This document shows positions 6,328 to 14,158 of a stretch of DNA of 14,158 nucleotides, piece after piece. The stretch covers positions 1 through 14,158 of the forward strand of contig CAJGDO010000028.1 of the NCBI GenBank assembly GCA_904502225.1. Direction: 5' to 3'. Position numbers and translations under genes: made by a program. A model generated the notes under the pieces. It had not been told where the DNA came from and did not search any database. It saw nothing but the letters and a program-made list of their open reading frames with translations. Source of the stretch: an uncultured Clostridia bacterium (GTDB lineage Bacteria > Bacillota > Clostridia > Christensenellales > Borkfalkiaceae). Positions within the stretch are counted from its first letter, which is position 1; every line of letters begins with the position of its first letter.

Positions 6328-8940
6328 ATGGCTGAAAAAAACAATATGCGACTTGATAATATTAAAAGTGCAAGTAAGATTATCGAAGAAGGAAATATTA
6401 AAAACTTAATTCAAATAAATGAAAAGGGAGTTGCGGACTTAAAGAGTGTTAAAAAGGCTCTTGAAGAAAAGTTAAACGCTTTTGCATCGGCAAAGATTGA
6501 AAAGGAAAGTGCCGAAAAAGAAAAGGTTGAAACTGCAACCTCAACGCCGGTTGAAGAAAAGACGGTTAAAAATCAAGAAGTTCAACCTGAAAATAAACCT
6601 GTTAAGGCAGAAGAAAAGGTTGCTGAAAAGACCGAACCAAAACTTGAAAAGGTTGAAGATGTTAAAGGGCAAGTTGCACCTGAAAAAACCGAGCCAAAGG
6701 TGGAAGAAGTAAAACAATTCACGCCACCTGAACGCCCATCGTTTATTATTCGTAGGGAAGGCCCTATCCAAAGGCAAACTCAAACCGAAAAGGGTGACCG
6801 CAATAATAAAGGCGGTCAAAACCCACGTTCGCGTGAGTTCCGCCCTAACGATAAGCCTTTCGACAAAAAGAAAGACGGGCAAACAGGTTTTAACAACCGT
6901 TCTCCTAAACCTGAATTTAATAAAGGCGGTCAAAACGTTGCACCTAAAAAGCCAAGCACGTTTGTTGCACCACCTGTAATCCAAAAAGAAGATAAACGTT
7001 CTTTTGCAAAGAAAAAACAAAATAACGATAGGTCGTTTGAAGATAAACACGTTATTAACAAGCGTGCTTTAATCAAAGGTCAAGTCGATATTGATGATTT
7101 TGATGAAAACAAGAGCGGATACAGAAAATTCCGCCCTGTTAAAAAGACGAAAGAAAAGGCAGAAGTAAACGTTATTAAGATTGAAAAGGCAGTTATCACC
7201 ACCGAAGTTATCCCATTAAAAGTATTGAGTGAAAAAATCGGTATCACGGCTGCTGAAATCACCAAGCGTCTATTCAAAGAAGGCATTATGAAGACGATTA
7301 ACGACTCTATCGACTTTGATACGGCAGCCTTTATTGCAGATGACCTTGGAATTGAACTTGAACTTAAACTCGACAAGACGGCGGAAGACGTTTTAAGTGA
7401 GGGCTTTGACGACGTTGTTGATAACGAAAAAGACCTTAAAAAGCGTCCACCTGTTGTCACCGTTATGGGACACGTTGACCACGGTAAGACTTCACTTTTA
7501 GATAGAATTAGAAAGACAAACGTGACTGCTGGCGAAGCGGGTGGCATTACCCAACACATTGGTGCTTACCAAGTGAACGTTGGTGGCGAAACCATCACTT
7601 TCCTTGATACCCCTGGCCACGCAGCGTTTACCGCAATGCGTGCTCGTGGTGCACAAGCAACCGACATCGCTGTTTTAGTCGTTGCGGCTGACGATGGTAT
7701 TATGCCACAAACTATTGAGGCTATTAACCACGCAAAAGCGGCAGACGTTCCTATTATCGTTGCAGTAAATAAAATCGATAAGCCAGAGAAAAACGTTGAA
7801 AGAATTAAAACTCAATTGACCGAAAACGGCTTATTGCCAGAAGAATGGGGTGGGGACACAATTTTATGCCCTGTTTCAGCAAAAACCGGCGAAGGCTTTG
7901 ATAACCTTTTAGAAAACATTAACCTTGTTGCTGAAATGAAAGACTTAAAAGCAAACCCAGACAGAAAGGCAAAAGGTGTTGTAATCGAAGCAAAACTTGA
8001 CCAAACCAAAGGTCCAATCGCAACTATTTTAGTTCAAAACGGCACGCTCCGTGTTTCAGACAGCGTTATCGTTGGCACGGCGACGGGTAAGATTAGGGCA
8101 ATGGTTGATGATAAGGGCAGAAGAGTGACCAGTGCCGGTCCATCAATGCCTGTTTCAATTATGGGGCTTGATGAAGTGCCAAACTCTGGCGACGTTCTCT
8201 ATGCAGTTGAACACGAAAAACTTGCTAAACTTGTTGCAGAAGAAAGACAAAACAAAGAAAAAGAAAACATGCTTAAAGCATCAAGCAAAGTGACGCTTGA
8301 CGACGTGTTTAATAAGATTGCTGAAGGCGAAATGAAGATTCTTCCATTAATCGTTAAAGCAGACGTTCAAGGCTCTGTTGAAGCGGTTAAGAGTTCGCTT
8401 GAAAAACTATCAAACGAAGAAGTTAGGGTTAAGGTTATCCACGCTGCTGCGGGAGCAATTAAAGAATCAGACATTATGCTTGCTGAATCTTCAAATGCAA
8501 TCATCATCGGCTTCAACGTAAGGCCAGACTCTAACGCTAAACAAATTGCTGAAAGAAGTGGCGTTGATATTAAACTTTATAGGGTTATTTACGAAGCCAT
8601 TGAAGACGTTGAAAGGGCACTTAAAGGTATGCTTGCACCTAAATTCAAAGAAGTTTATATGGGTAAGGCAGAAGTTAGAGAAGTGTTCAAGATTTCAGGC
8701 GTTGGCCAAGTTGCAGGTTGCTACGTCACAGAAGGTAAGATTATTAGAAACGGCAAACTCCGTATTTACCGTGATGACGTTATGATTTGTGAAGGAAACG
8801 TTTTACAATTAAAACGCTTTAAAGACGACGTTAAAGAAGTTGCACAAGGCTTTGAGTGTGGTATCAGTATTGAAAAATTCAACGACATTAAAGTTGGCGA
8901 CTTTATAGAAAGTTATCAAGTAGAGGAAAATAAAGATTAA
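6328..8940 (+). CDS. infB: Translation initiation factor IF-2
   Basis: IF-2 is the GTPase that recruits fMet-tRNA to the 30S subunit and promotes subunit joining. The 870-residue product has a long N-terminal extension. Residues 50-125 are Lys/Glu/Pro-rich and about 135-235 are Arg/Lys/Asn/Gly-rich. A recognisable IF2N module follows at about 285-335. The G domain carries GHVDHGKT (381-388), T408 in GGIT, DTPGH (427-431), NKID (481-484) and SAK (517-519). Domains II, III and IV follow to the end. Residues 1-45 do not look like the usual N-terminal IF2N subdomain; they are helical and may be a diverged substitute. AGGAGA at 6317-6322 precedes the ATG. The stop overlaps the rbfA start (TAATG). 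Confidence 0.98.
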   Translation: MAEKNNMRLDNIKSASKIIEEGNIKNLIQINEKGVADLKSVKKALEEKLNAFASAKIEKESAEKEKVETATSTPVEEKTVKNQEVQPENKPVKAEEKVAEKTEPKLEKVEDVKGQVAPEKTEPKVEEVKQFTPPERPSFIIRREGPIQRQTQTEKGDRNNKGGQNPRSREFRPNDKPFDKKKDGQTGFNNRSPKPEFNKGGQNVAPKKPSTFVAPPVIQKEDKRSFAKKKQNNDRSFEDKHVINKRALIKGQVDIDDFDENKSGYRKFRPVKKTKEKAEVNVIKIEKAVITTEVIPLKVLSEKIGITAAEITKRLFKEGIMKTINDSIDFDTAAFIADDLGIELELKLDKTAEDVLSEGFDDVVDNEKDLKKRPPVVTVMGHVDHGKTSLLDRIRKTNVTAGEAGGITQHIGAYQVNVGGETITFLDTPGHAAFTAMRARGAQATDIAVLVVAADDGIMPQTIEAINHAKAADVPIIVAVNKIDKPEKNVERIKTQLTENGLLPEEWGGDTILCPVSAKTGEGFDNLLENINLVAEMKDLKANPDRKAKGVVIEAKLDQTKGPIATILVQNGTLRVSDSVIVGTATGKIRAMVDDKGRRVTSAGPSMPVSIMGLDEVPNSGDVLYAVEHEKLAKLVAEERQNKEKENMLKASSKVTLDDVFNKIAEGEMKILPLIVKADVQGSVEAVKSSLEKLSNEEVRVKVIHAAAGAIKESDIMLAESSNAIIIGFNVRPDSNAKQIAERSGVDIKLYRVIYEAIEDVERALKGMLAPKFKEVYMGKAEVREVFKISGVGQVAGCYVTEGKIIRNGKLRIYRDDVMICEGNVLQLKRFKDDVKEVAQGFECGISIEKFNDIKVGDFIESYQVEENKD
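6804..6936 (+). repeat. Short in-frame direct repeat in the infB linker
   Basis: An identical 19-nt word (TAATAAAGGCGGTCAAAAC) occurs at 6804-6822 and 6918-6936. The copies are 114 nt apart, a multiple of three, and both encode NKGGQN. They lie in the low-complexity basic linker of IF-2. A related protein-level repeat, EKTEPK followed by L or V, occurs earlier in the acidic part. This looks like ordinary linker expansion. Confidence 0.7.
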
Positions 8941-9311
8941 TGAGAAGAAATAACGGCGTTTCAAGAAGTGATAGAATAAATAGCGAATTGCAAAAAGAAA
9001 TTTACGAAATCATTTCAAGAAAACTAAAAAATCCACTTATAACAGAAATGTTTTCCATTTTGGCTGTTGACTGTGCGAACGACCTTTCTTACGCAAAGGT
9101 TTATGTCAGCGTGTTTTCAACCAATAAAGAAAAGGCGAAAGCCACCTTTGATGCGATTAAGGCTGATGCAAAAAGAATTCGTTATGAACTTGCAAAAGTC
9201 GTTCGTGCAAGAACTGTGCCAGAACTAAACTTTGTTTTAGATGGCTCAATGGAATATGGCGACAAAATGGATAAACTTTTTAAGAAAATTAATGAGGAAG
9301 AGAACAAGTGA
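8940..9311 (+). CDS. rbfA: Ribosome-binding factor A (RbfA)
   Basis: RbfA is a KH-like protein that binds the 30S subunit and aids maturation of 16S rRNA, acting late with RimP. The 123-residue length is typical. It shows the basic N-terminus RSDRINSELQKEIYEIISRKLKNP, the central strand LSYAKVYVSVF, and the C-terminal signature VRARTVPELNFVLDGSMEYGDKMDKLF. The ATG overlaps the infB stop. AGAGG at 8922-8926 may aid its translation, which is probably coupled to infB. The stop TGA overlaps the GTG start of nrnA. Confidence 0.96.
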   Translation: MRRNNGVSRSDRINSELQKEIYEIISRKLKNPLITEMFSILAVDCANDLSYAKVYVSVFSTNKEKAKATFDAIKADAKRIRYELAKVVRARTVPELNFVLDGSMEYGDKMDKLFKKINEEENK

Positions 9312-10261
9312 TAAGTTTAGAAAGTTTATCTGAAAAACTTAAAAAAGAGAAAGAAGTGGCAATATTTTGTCATATTCGCCCAGATGGCGACACGTTAGGC
9401 TCTGCACTTGCACTTTCCCTTGCTTTAAAAAATCTCGGCATTGGGGTGCAAGTCGTTTGTGATGACGTTGTGCCGTCGAGATTTTTCTTTTTAAATAGTG
9501 TTAAAGTTGTTAAAAACACACTCGAAAAAGAATTTTCGGCGTTTTTAGCAATAGATTGTGCCGATACAACAAGGCTTGGCAGTTTTTATGAAGAATTTAT
9601 TAAGCATAAAAACACTTATTCAATCGACCACCACGTTTCAAACACAAGGTACGCTAAAATAAATTACGTGTTTGACAGTGCAAGTAATTGTGAAAACGTG
9701 CTTTCGCTTATTGAAACAATGGGCGTTAATATTGACAAGGAAATGGCAAATCTTTTGCTTATGGGCATTATGACCGATACGGGCAATTTCAGGCATAAAA
9801 ACGTGACAAGTCAAACGCTTTTATCGGCAAGCAAGTTGGTGTCTTTGGGTGCTGACTTAAATACCATACATTATCATATGTTCACTAAACAAAGTAAAGA
9901 AAGGGCAAAACTCTTTGGTCTTACAATGTCTAAAATAAGATACTTTTTAGACGGAAAGTTCGGCGTTGCAACCGTAAGGCAACAAGACCTTGTTGAAAGT
10001 GGTGCAAAGCAAGATGAAACCGAAGGTTTTATCGACTTTTTAATGGGGGTTGACGGGCTTGAAGTTGGGGCTTGCGTGTTAGAAATGTCAACCAACAAAT
10101 ATAAAATAAGTTTTCGCTCTAAAGGGACGGACGTGAACGCTGTTGCAAGCGTTTTTGGTGGCGGTGGCCACGTGCTTGCAAGCGGTTGCCAAATTCAAGG
10201 CGAATATGAAGAAATTATTGATAAAATTTGTTATGCTGTAAAGCAAAACATTGTTGAATAA
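9308..10261 (+). CDS. nrnA: Bifunctional oligoribonuclease / pAp phosphatase NrnA (DHH family)
   Basis: NrnA degrades nanoRNAs and short oligonucleotides and dephosphorylates pAp, using manganese in the cytosol. The DHH domain shows HIRPDGDTLGS (H22, D26, D28), AIDCAD (D83), SIDHH (D107, H108, H109) and MTDTGNF (D157). The DHHA1 domain ends with GGGGH (284-288), which binds substrate. The 317-residue length is standard. It starts at GTG 9308, overlapping the rbfA stop, and GAGG at 9294-9297 is the likely ribosome-binding site. Placement between rbfA and truB is common in Clostridia and puts RNA turnover beside ribosome assembly. Its end lies one base before the truB ATG. Confidence 0.95.
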   Translation: MISLESLSEKLKKEKEVAIFCHIRPDGDTLGSALALSLALKNLGIGVQVVCDDVVPSRFFFLNSVKVVKNTLEKEFSAFLAIDCADTTRLGSFYEEFIKHKNTYSIDHHVSNTRYAKINYVFDSASNCENVLSLIETMGVNIDKEMANLLLMGIMTDTGNFRHKNVTSQTLLSASKLVSLGADLNTIHYHMFTKQSKERAKLFGLTMSKIRYFLDGKFGVATVRQQDLVESGAKQDETEGFIDFLMGVDGLEVGACVLEMSTNKYKISFRSKGTDVNAVASVFGGGGHVLASGCQIQGEYEEIIDKICYAVKQNIVE

Positions 10262-10262
10262 A

Positions 10263-11111
10263 ATGACAGGTTTTATAAATTTGATTAAGCCAAGTGGTAT
10301 GAGTTCGGCTTATGCCGTTGGTGCTGTTAAGAAAAAATTTAATTGCCCATGTGGGCATATGGGCACGTTAGACCCTATGGCAGAAGGTGTTTTGCCTGTC
10401 GGCGTTGGCAAAGCGTCAAGACTTTTTCAATATATGCTCGATAAGGAAAAGACTTACGTTGCCCGTTTTATATTCGGCTTTACCACCGACACGCTTGATA
10501 TCACTGGTGAAAAGACTGATAATTGTTCTAAAATACCAACTATTAGTGAGATTAAGAGCGTATTAAAAGATTTTATCGGGGAAATAGACCAAGTCCCACC
10601 AAAATTTTCGGCAAAATGTATTAACGGAAAAAGGGGTTATGAACTTGCAAGAAGTGGGGTTGATTTCACGCTTGAAGCAAAGAAAGTCCACATTTTAGAT
10701 ATTGAGTGTTTGGGGCAAACGGCTGAAAACGAGTTTGAATTCAAAATCGACTGTAAGGGTGGCACGTATATTCGCTCGCTTGCCCGTGATATAGGTTTAG
10801 CGGTCGGTTCGCTTGGGGTAATGAGCAAACTCGTTAGAACAAGGTGCGGTGTTTTCACGCTCGATAACGGGGTGGAAATAGAGAAGTTCAAAAATCAAAG
10901 CGATGCAGAAAAATTCCTTATACCCGCAGACCTTGCCGTCAGTTTTGAAAAACTTAATTTAGACAAAAACCAAGCCCAAAAAATTTTGGATGGCGTTTTT
11001 GAAAATTACGGGTTTAAGGACGGAACGTATAGGGTTTATAACCAAGGCTCTTTTATTGGCGTTGGCAAAGTTGAAAACGGTGTTGTTAGGATAAATTCTT
11101 ATGTTAGATAA
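10263..11111 (+). CDS. truB: tRNA pseudouridine(55) synthase TruB
   Basis: TruB converts U55 of the tRNA T-loop to pseudouridine. Motifs are KPSGMSS (9-15), GHMGTLDPMAEGVLPV (31-46) with catalytic D37, KTYVARF (63-69), PPKFSAKCINGKRGYELAR (102-120) and CKGGTYIRSLARDIG (164-178). I chose ATG 10263 (282 residues) rather than the in-frame TTG at 10251, because MTGFINLIKP matches the usual family start. There is no clear SD; the start lies one base after the nrnA stop, so reinitiation by terminating ribosomes is likely. It overlaps ribF by 11 nt. Confidence 0.96.
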   Translation: MTGFINLIKPSGMSSAYAVGAVKKKFNCPCGHMGTLDPMAEGVLPVGVGKASRLFQYMLDKEKTYVARFIFGFTTDTLDITGEKTDNCSKIPTISEIKSVLKDFIGEIDQVPPKFSAKCINGKRGYELARSGVDFTLEAKKVHILDIECLGQTAENEFEFKIDCKGGTYIRSLARDIGLAVGSLGVMSKLVRTRCGVFTLDNGVEIEKFKNQSDAEKFLIPADLAVSFEKLNLDKNQAQKILDGVFENYGFKDGTYRVYNQGSFIGVGKVENGVVRINSYVR

Positions 11112-11991
11112 ACAAAAAACAGTAATTGCATTGGGTTGTTTTGACAGTGTGCATTTGGGGCATCAAAAGGTTATTAAAACTGCCAAAAAGTATGCTGATG
11201 AAAACGGTTTAACCTTAACCGTGTTCACTTTTTCAGGCAACCTTAAAGCAATCATAGGCAGTAATGATGAACAAAACGTTTATCTTACTGAAGAAAGGGA
11301 AAAACTTCTTAAAAGTTTGGGGGTAAACGACATTTATTTTGCACCTAGCACTAAAGAGTTTTTATCCACGGATAAAAAAGATTTTTTAGACCACTTAAAC
11401 CAAAAATATAATATCGCCTGCTATTTTAGTGGCGAAGATTATACCTTTGGTGCGTTTGGCAAGGGTGACGTTTGTTATTTATCGGCTTATGCAAAAGAGC
11501 ATAACCAAAAACATATGGTTGTCAAAACGCTTAATATGTTTGACCAAAAAATCTCAACAACCCTTATTAAAAAACACCTTAAAGATGGGCAAATTGATAA
11601 GGTAAACTTGCTTTTAGGCAGGAACTTTTCGGTTTGTGGCACGGTTTTTAAGGATAGGCAAGTGGGCAAAAGTTTGGGATTTCCAACAGCAAATATTAAG
11701 TTAGATAAGGATAAAATTTGCGTAAAAACGGGCGTTTACGTTGGAAAAACCAAAGTGGACGTAAAAGAATATTTAAGTATAATTAACTGTGGTGCAAGAC
11801 CAACTTTTAACCTAAATGAAAGCGTTATAGAGTCGCACCTAATTGATTTTAACGGAAATCTTTATGGAAAGAAGATTGAAGTTTACTTTTTATCTTATTT
11901 AAGGGATATAAAAAAGTTTGAAAGTCAAGATAAACTAAAAGAACAGTTATCTTTTGACATAATTAAAGCAAAGGAAAGAAAGTATGATTAA
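11101..11991 (+). CDS. ribF: Bifunctional riboflavin kinase / FAD synthetase RibF
   Basis: RibF phosphorylates riboflavin to FMN and adenylylates FMN to FAD. The N-terminal nucleotidyltransferase domain carries GCFDSVHLGH (12-21), with Ser where many homologues have Gly, then GEDYTFGAFGKG (111-122) and ISTTLIK (151-157). The C-terminal kinase domain carries GFPTAN (193-198), NCGARPTF (229-236) and ESHLIDFNGNLYG with the likely catalytic base E244. At 296 residues it is slightly short but complete. A weak AGGA at 11088-11091 precedes the ATG, which lies inside the truB end. In B. subtilis and relatives truB-ribF is followed by rpsO; here an endonuclease IV-like gene takes that place with an 8-nt overlap. 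Confidence 0.96.
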   Translation: MLDKQKTVIALGCFDSVHLGHQKVIKTAKKYADENGLTLTVFTFSGNLKAIIGSNDEQNVYLTEEREKLLKSLGVNDIYFAPSTKEFLSTDKKDFLDHLNQKYNIACYFSGEDYTFGAFGKGDVCYLSAYAKEHNQKHMVVKTLNMFDQKISTTLIKKHLKDGQIDKVNLLLGRNFSVCGTVFKDRQVGKSLGFPTANIKLDKDKICVKTGVYVGKTKVDVKEYLSIINCGARPTFNLNESVIESHLIDFNGNLYGKKIEVYFLSYLRDIKKFESQDKLKEQLSFDIIKAKERKYD

Positions 11992-12829
11992 ATTTGGGCC
12001 AAGTGGCAATTCCATAGCCTTTAGCGAGGCGGGTAAAACCAAAAGTGAAGAAAGTGCAGTTTGGGTAAAGCAAATGGGGCTAAACTGCTTCGAATATTCT
12101 TTTGGGCGTGGCGTCAATTTAAGTGATGAGCGTGCAGTAAGCATAGGCAAGGCGTTTAGCGAGCAAGGTGTTGAAATAAGCGTTCACGCACCATATTATA
12201 TTAACTTTGCTAACCCAGAAGAAGAAAATGCCGTCAAGTCATATTCATACGTTTTGCAGTCTGCAGAAAAGGTTAAACTTATGGGTGGCAAAAGAATAGT
12301 TTTTCACCCAGCAAGCCAAGGCAAAATGAGCAGGGAAAAGGCAGTTGAACTAACAAAGCAAAGGCTTTTAACCCTTAAAGACATAATTTACGAAAAGGGG
12401 CTTTCAGACCTTATTTTTTGCCCAGAAACTATGGGCAAGTTAGGGCAAATTGGCACTATTGAAGAAGTTGTGGAATTTTGCAAGATTGACAAGATTTACA
12501 CGCCTTGTGTGGACTTTGGGCATATTAACGCAAGGGAATTTGGCAGTCTTAAAACCGAACAAGATTATTTAGATAGGCTTGAATTTATGGTGGATAATTT
12601 GGGTTATGAAAGAATGAAAAACTTTCATATCCACTTTTCCAAGATAGAATATTCGGCAAAAGGCGAAGTTAGGCATTTGACTTTTGAGGATAACCATTAC
12701 GGGCCAAATTTTGAGCCGTTGGCACTTGCCCTTAAAAAACTTGCGTTAGAGCCGTTTATTATTTGCGAATCGGCAGGAACGCAGGATAAAGATGCATTAA
12801 AAATGCAAAATATATATTACGGCAATTGA
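11984..12829 (+). CDS. Endonuclease IV-like TIM-barrel protein (AP endonuclease family 2)
   Basis: The 281-residue product belongs to the xylose-isomerase-like TIM-barrel superfamily and resembles endonuclease IV, which cuts DNA at abasic sites using three zinc ions. Most metal ligands are visible: H68 (VHAPYYINFANP), H108 (FHP), E148 (CPETMG), D177 and H180 (VDFGHINA), H215 (FHIHFSK), H231 and E262 (CES). By motif alignment, the position of Asp229 of the E. coli enzyme is V229 here (GEVRHLTF in place of VDRHH), so one zinc site may be altered. AP endonuclease activity is therefore likely but not certain; a related TIM-barrel enzyme is possible. AAGGA at 11971-11975 lies 8 nt before the ATG. 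The ribF overlap makes it the last gene of the rimP operon. Confidence 0.8.
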   Translation: MIKFGPSGNSIAFSEAGKTKSEESAVWVKQMGLNCFEYSFGRGVNLSDERAVSIGKAFSEQGVEISVHAPYYINFANPEEENAVKSYSYVLQSAEKVKLMGGKRIVFHPASQGKMSREKAVELTKQRLLTLKDIIYEKGLSDLIFCPETMGKLGQIGTIEEVVEFCKIDKIYTPCVDFGHINAREFGSLKTEQDYLDRLEFMVDNLGYERMKNFHIHFSKIEYSAKGEVRHLTFEDNHYGPNFEPLALALKKLALEPFIICESAGTQDKDALKMQNIYYGN

Positions 12830-12854
12830 CTTTTTTGCTTTTATTTGGTAAAAT
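12826..12854 (+). promoter_or_regulatory. Promoter of the M24B aminopeptidase gene, near-leaderless
   Basis: TTGACT (12826-12831) overlaps the stop codon of the preceding gene. A 17-nt spacer follows, then TAAAAT (12849-12854) with an extended -10 TGG at 12846-12848. The predicted start is near 12860-12861, only about 5 nt before the ATG at 12866. No Shine-Dalgarno sequence lies upstream of that ATG. Confidence 0.75.
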
Positions 12855-12865
12855 AAAATAGTTAA

Positions 12866-13903
12866 ATGAAAAACATTAAGTTTGATAACAAAAACGCTTG
12901 TTTGGTTTTTGATGACCTTACGAGTGAATATCTTATAGGTTCACCACTTGAAGAAGGTTATTTGGTGGTGGCTGATAAAAAAACTTGCTTTATTGATGCA
13001 AGGTCATATCTTGGCGTTAAGGACGGTTTAACGGCAAAGGGCGTTGACGTAAAGTTGTTTAAGAGTTTAGCCGACATAAAAGATTTTTTAACCGAGATAG
13101 GAACGGAAAACTTATATTTGGACTTTTCTAAAACTTCGGTTAAAAGGTATAATAAGTTTTTAGAGTTTGGGCTTAATATTTTAGATGCGGAAGAGATTAT
13201 TAATCAATATCGTTCGGTAAAAACCGAAAAGGAAATTGAAAAAGTAATCAAATCGTGCGAGATTGCACAAAAGGCACTTTATAAAGGTTTAGAAAGTGTT
13301 GAAGAGGGTATTACCGAACTTGAATTAAAGGCTGAAATTGAAAAAAGCATTATAGAGTTTGGTGGCAGTGGCACTTCGTTTGAAACAATCGTTGCTTTTG
13401 GCAAAAACGGTGCGATACCACACCACAAAACAAGCGATAAAAAGTTAGAAAAAAACACTTCCATATTAATCGATATGGGTGCAAAGTATAACGGCTATTG
13501 CTCGGATATAACAAGAACGGTGTTTTTTGGCGAGCCAGACAAAGAGTTTATAAAAGCATATAACTCGGTGCTAAGAGCAAACCAATCGGCAGAGCAAAAT
13601 ATCAAGTGTGGCACTTTAACTTGTGAGGCTGATGCGTTTGCAAGACAGGTTTTAGTTGAAAGTGGTTTTGGTGAATATTTCACTCATTCTTTAGGGCACG
13701 GCGTTGGGCTTGAAATTCACGAATATCCAACCCTTTCGCCAAAGCAAAGCGTTAAGTTAAAGCAAAATATGGTGTTTACCATAGAGCCGGGCGTTTATTT
13801 GGAAAACCGGTTTGGGATAAGGATAGAAGACACAGTCTTACTAACCGATAAAGGCGTAAAAAGGCTTTTTACAGACAGTAAAGAGTTAAAAATAATAAAA
13901 TAA
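12866..13903 (+). CDS. M24B family Xaa-Pro aminopeptidase-like metallopeptidase
   Basis: This cytosolic enzyme is predicted to release N-terminal residues preceding proline, a pita-bread metallopeptidase of the PepP/PepQ/YqhT type. The creatinase-like N-terminal domain covers about residues 1-115 and the catalytic domain 120-345. All five dinuclear metal ligands are present: D203 (LIDMGA), D214 (SDITRT), H278 (LGHGVGLEIHE), E307 (TIEPGVY) and E321 (RIEDTV). H186 (IPHHK) fits the usual substrate-site histidine. The 345-residue length is typical of the short Bacillota form. Sequence alone does not separate aminopeptidase from dipeptidase activity. It lies directly before efp, as yqhT does in B. 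subtilis. It has its own promoter and no ribosome-binding site. Confidence 0.92.
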   Translation: MKNIKFDNKNACLVFDDLTSEYLIGSPLEEGYLVVADKKTCFIDARSYLGVKDGLTAKGVDVKLFKSLADIKDFLTEIGTENLYLDFSKTSVKRYNKFLEFGLNILDAEEIINQYRSVKTEKEIEKVIKSCEIAQKALYKGLESVEEGITELELKAEIEKSIIEFGGSGTSFETIVAFGKNGAIPHHKTSDKKLEKNTSILIDMGAKYNGYCSDITRTVFFGEPDKEFIKAYNSVLRANQSAEQNIKCGTLTCEADAFARQVLVESGFGEYFTHSLGHGVGLEIHEYPTLSPKQSVKLKQNMVFTIEPGVYLENRFGIRIEDTVLLTDKGVKRLFTDSKELKIIK

Positions 13904-13934
13904 ATTTAGATAATTTTTTAAGGAGAAATTAAAT

Positions 13935-14158
13935 ATGATTACAGCAGGCGATTTTAGAAAAGGCGTGACGTTTGAATACGAAAGCGGTATTTACACAATC
14001 GTTGACTTCCAACACGTTAAACCAGGCAAGGGTGCAGCGTTCGTTAGAACAACAATGAAAAACGTTGTGACGGGCAAAGTTTTGGAAAAGACTTGGAACC
14101 CAACTGAAAAAGTGCAAGAAGCACAAATTGAAACCAAAAATATGACATATTCATATAC
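13935..14158 (+). CDS. efp: Elongation factor P, N-terminal part (cut by window end)
   Basis: EF-P relieves ribosome stalling at consecutive prolines. The 74 complete codons visible begin MITAGDFRKGVTF and include DFQHVKPGKGAAFVR with K32, the tip lysine of domain I that carries the modification in Bacillus-type EF-P. The continuation ETKNMTYSY matches the family start of domain II. The reading frame is open to the last base, so the remaining roughly 110 residues lie outside the window. AGGAG at 13920-13924 with a good spacer supports the ATG. The gap to the aminopeptidase gene is 31 nt without a terminator, so the two are probably co-transcribed. Confidence 0.96.
   Translation, partial: MITAGDFRKGVTFEYESGIYTIVDFQHVKPGKGAAFVRTTMKNVVTGKVLEKTWNPTEKVQEAQIETKNMTYSY

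Noticed and set aside
6804..6936. Repeated word considered as part of a CRISPR or mobile element
   Set aside because: There are only two in-frame copies within coding sequence, with no regular spacing series and no cas or transposase genes.
6541..7050. Long minus-strand open frame opposite infB
   Set aside because: It is the shadow of the Lys/Glu-rich linker of IF-2. It has no ribosome-binding site or promoter, and its composition is biased.
10251..10262. TTG start for truB giving four extra residues
   Set aside because: The ATG at 10263 matches the family N-terminus, and no SD favours the TTG.

Overview
The base composition is AT-rich, genes are packed tightly on one strand, and most ribosome-binding sites are AGGAG-like. 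The gene order (ispG, PolC-like gene, rimP, nusA, rnpM, ylxQ, infB, rbfA, nrnA, truB, ribF) is the classic Bacillota/Clostridia translation and transcription-factor cluster. The EF-P start with its K32 PGKG loop also resembles the Bacillus type. I infer a low-GC Bacillota, probably an anaerobic Clostridia-like lineage that uses the MEP isoprenoid pathway. The sequence does not let me name a genus.

Layout. Positions 1-50 hold a strong, probably bidirectional terminator. Positions 78-1343 (minus) encode an unrecognised polytopic membrane protein with its own strong promoter. A divergent promoter drives ispG (1489-2526). Overlapping ispG is a 508-codon PolC-like gene that keeps the PolC N-terminal region, OB fold and DEDDh proofreading exonuclease but lacks the PHP and polymerase domains. 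A second promoter and a terminator-like hairpin follow. They precede the nearly gapless block rimP-nusA-rnpM-ylxQ-infB-rbfA-nrnA-truB-ribF and an endonuclease IV-like gene (4151-12829). A further promoter precedes an M24B aminopeptidase (12866-13903), followed by the start of efp, which is cut by the window end.

The main block supports ribosome assembly (RimP, RbfA), transcription elongation and termination (NusA), translation initiation (IF-2), RNA modification and turnover (TruB, NrnA) and flavin cofactor synthesis (RibF). EF-P then relieves ribosome stalling at polyproline.

Most of the window is housekeeping. The points worth a second look are: (1) the PolC-like protein at the syntenic polC position, without PHP or polymerase; (2) ispG and the aminopeptidase gene, whose predicted start sites fall on or within about 5 nt of the start codon with no Shine-Dalgarno, predicting leaderless or near-leaderless mRNAs beside SD-led genes; (3) a promoter-proximal terminator hairpin that could gate the whole rimP-nusA-infB operon; and (4) lineage-specific substitutions in RimP and the endonuclease IV-like protein. 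I see no CRISPR array, insertion sequence, tRNA or rRNA. No gene-free stretch exceeds about 150 bases.
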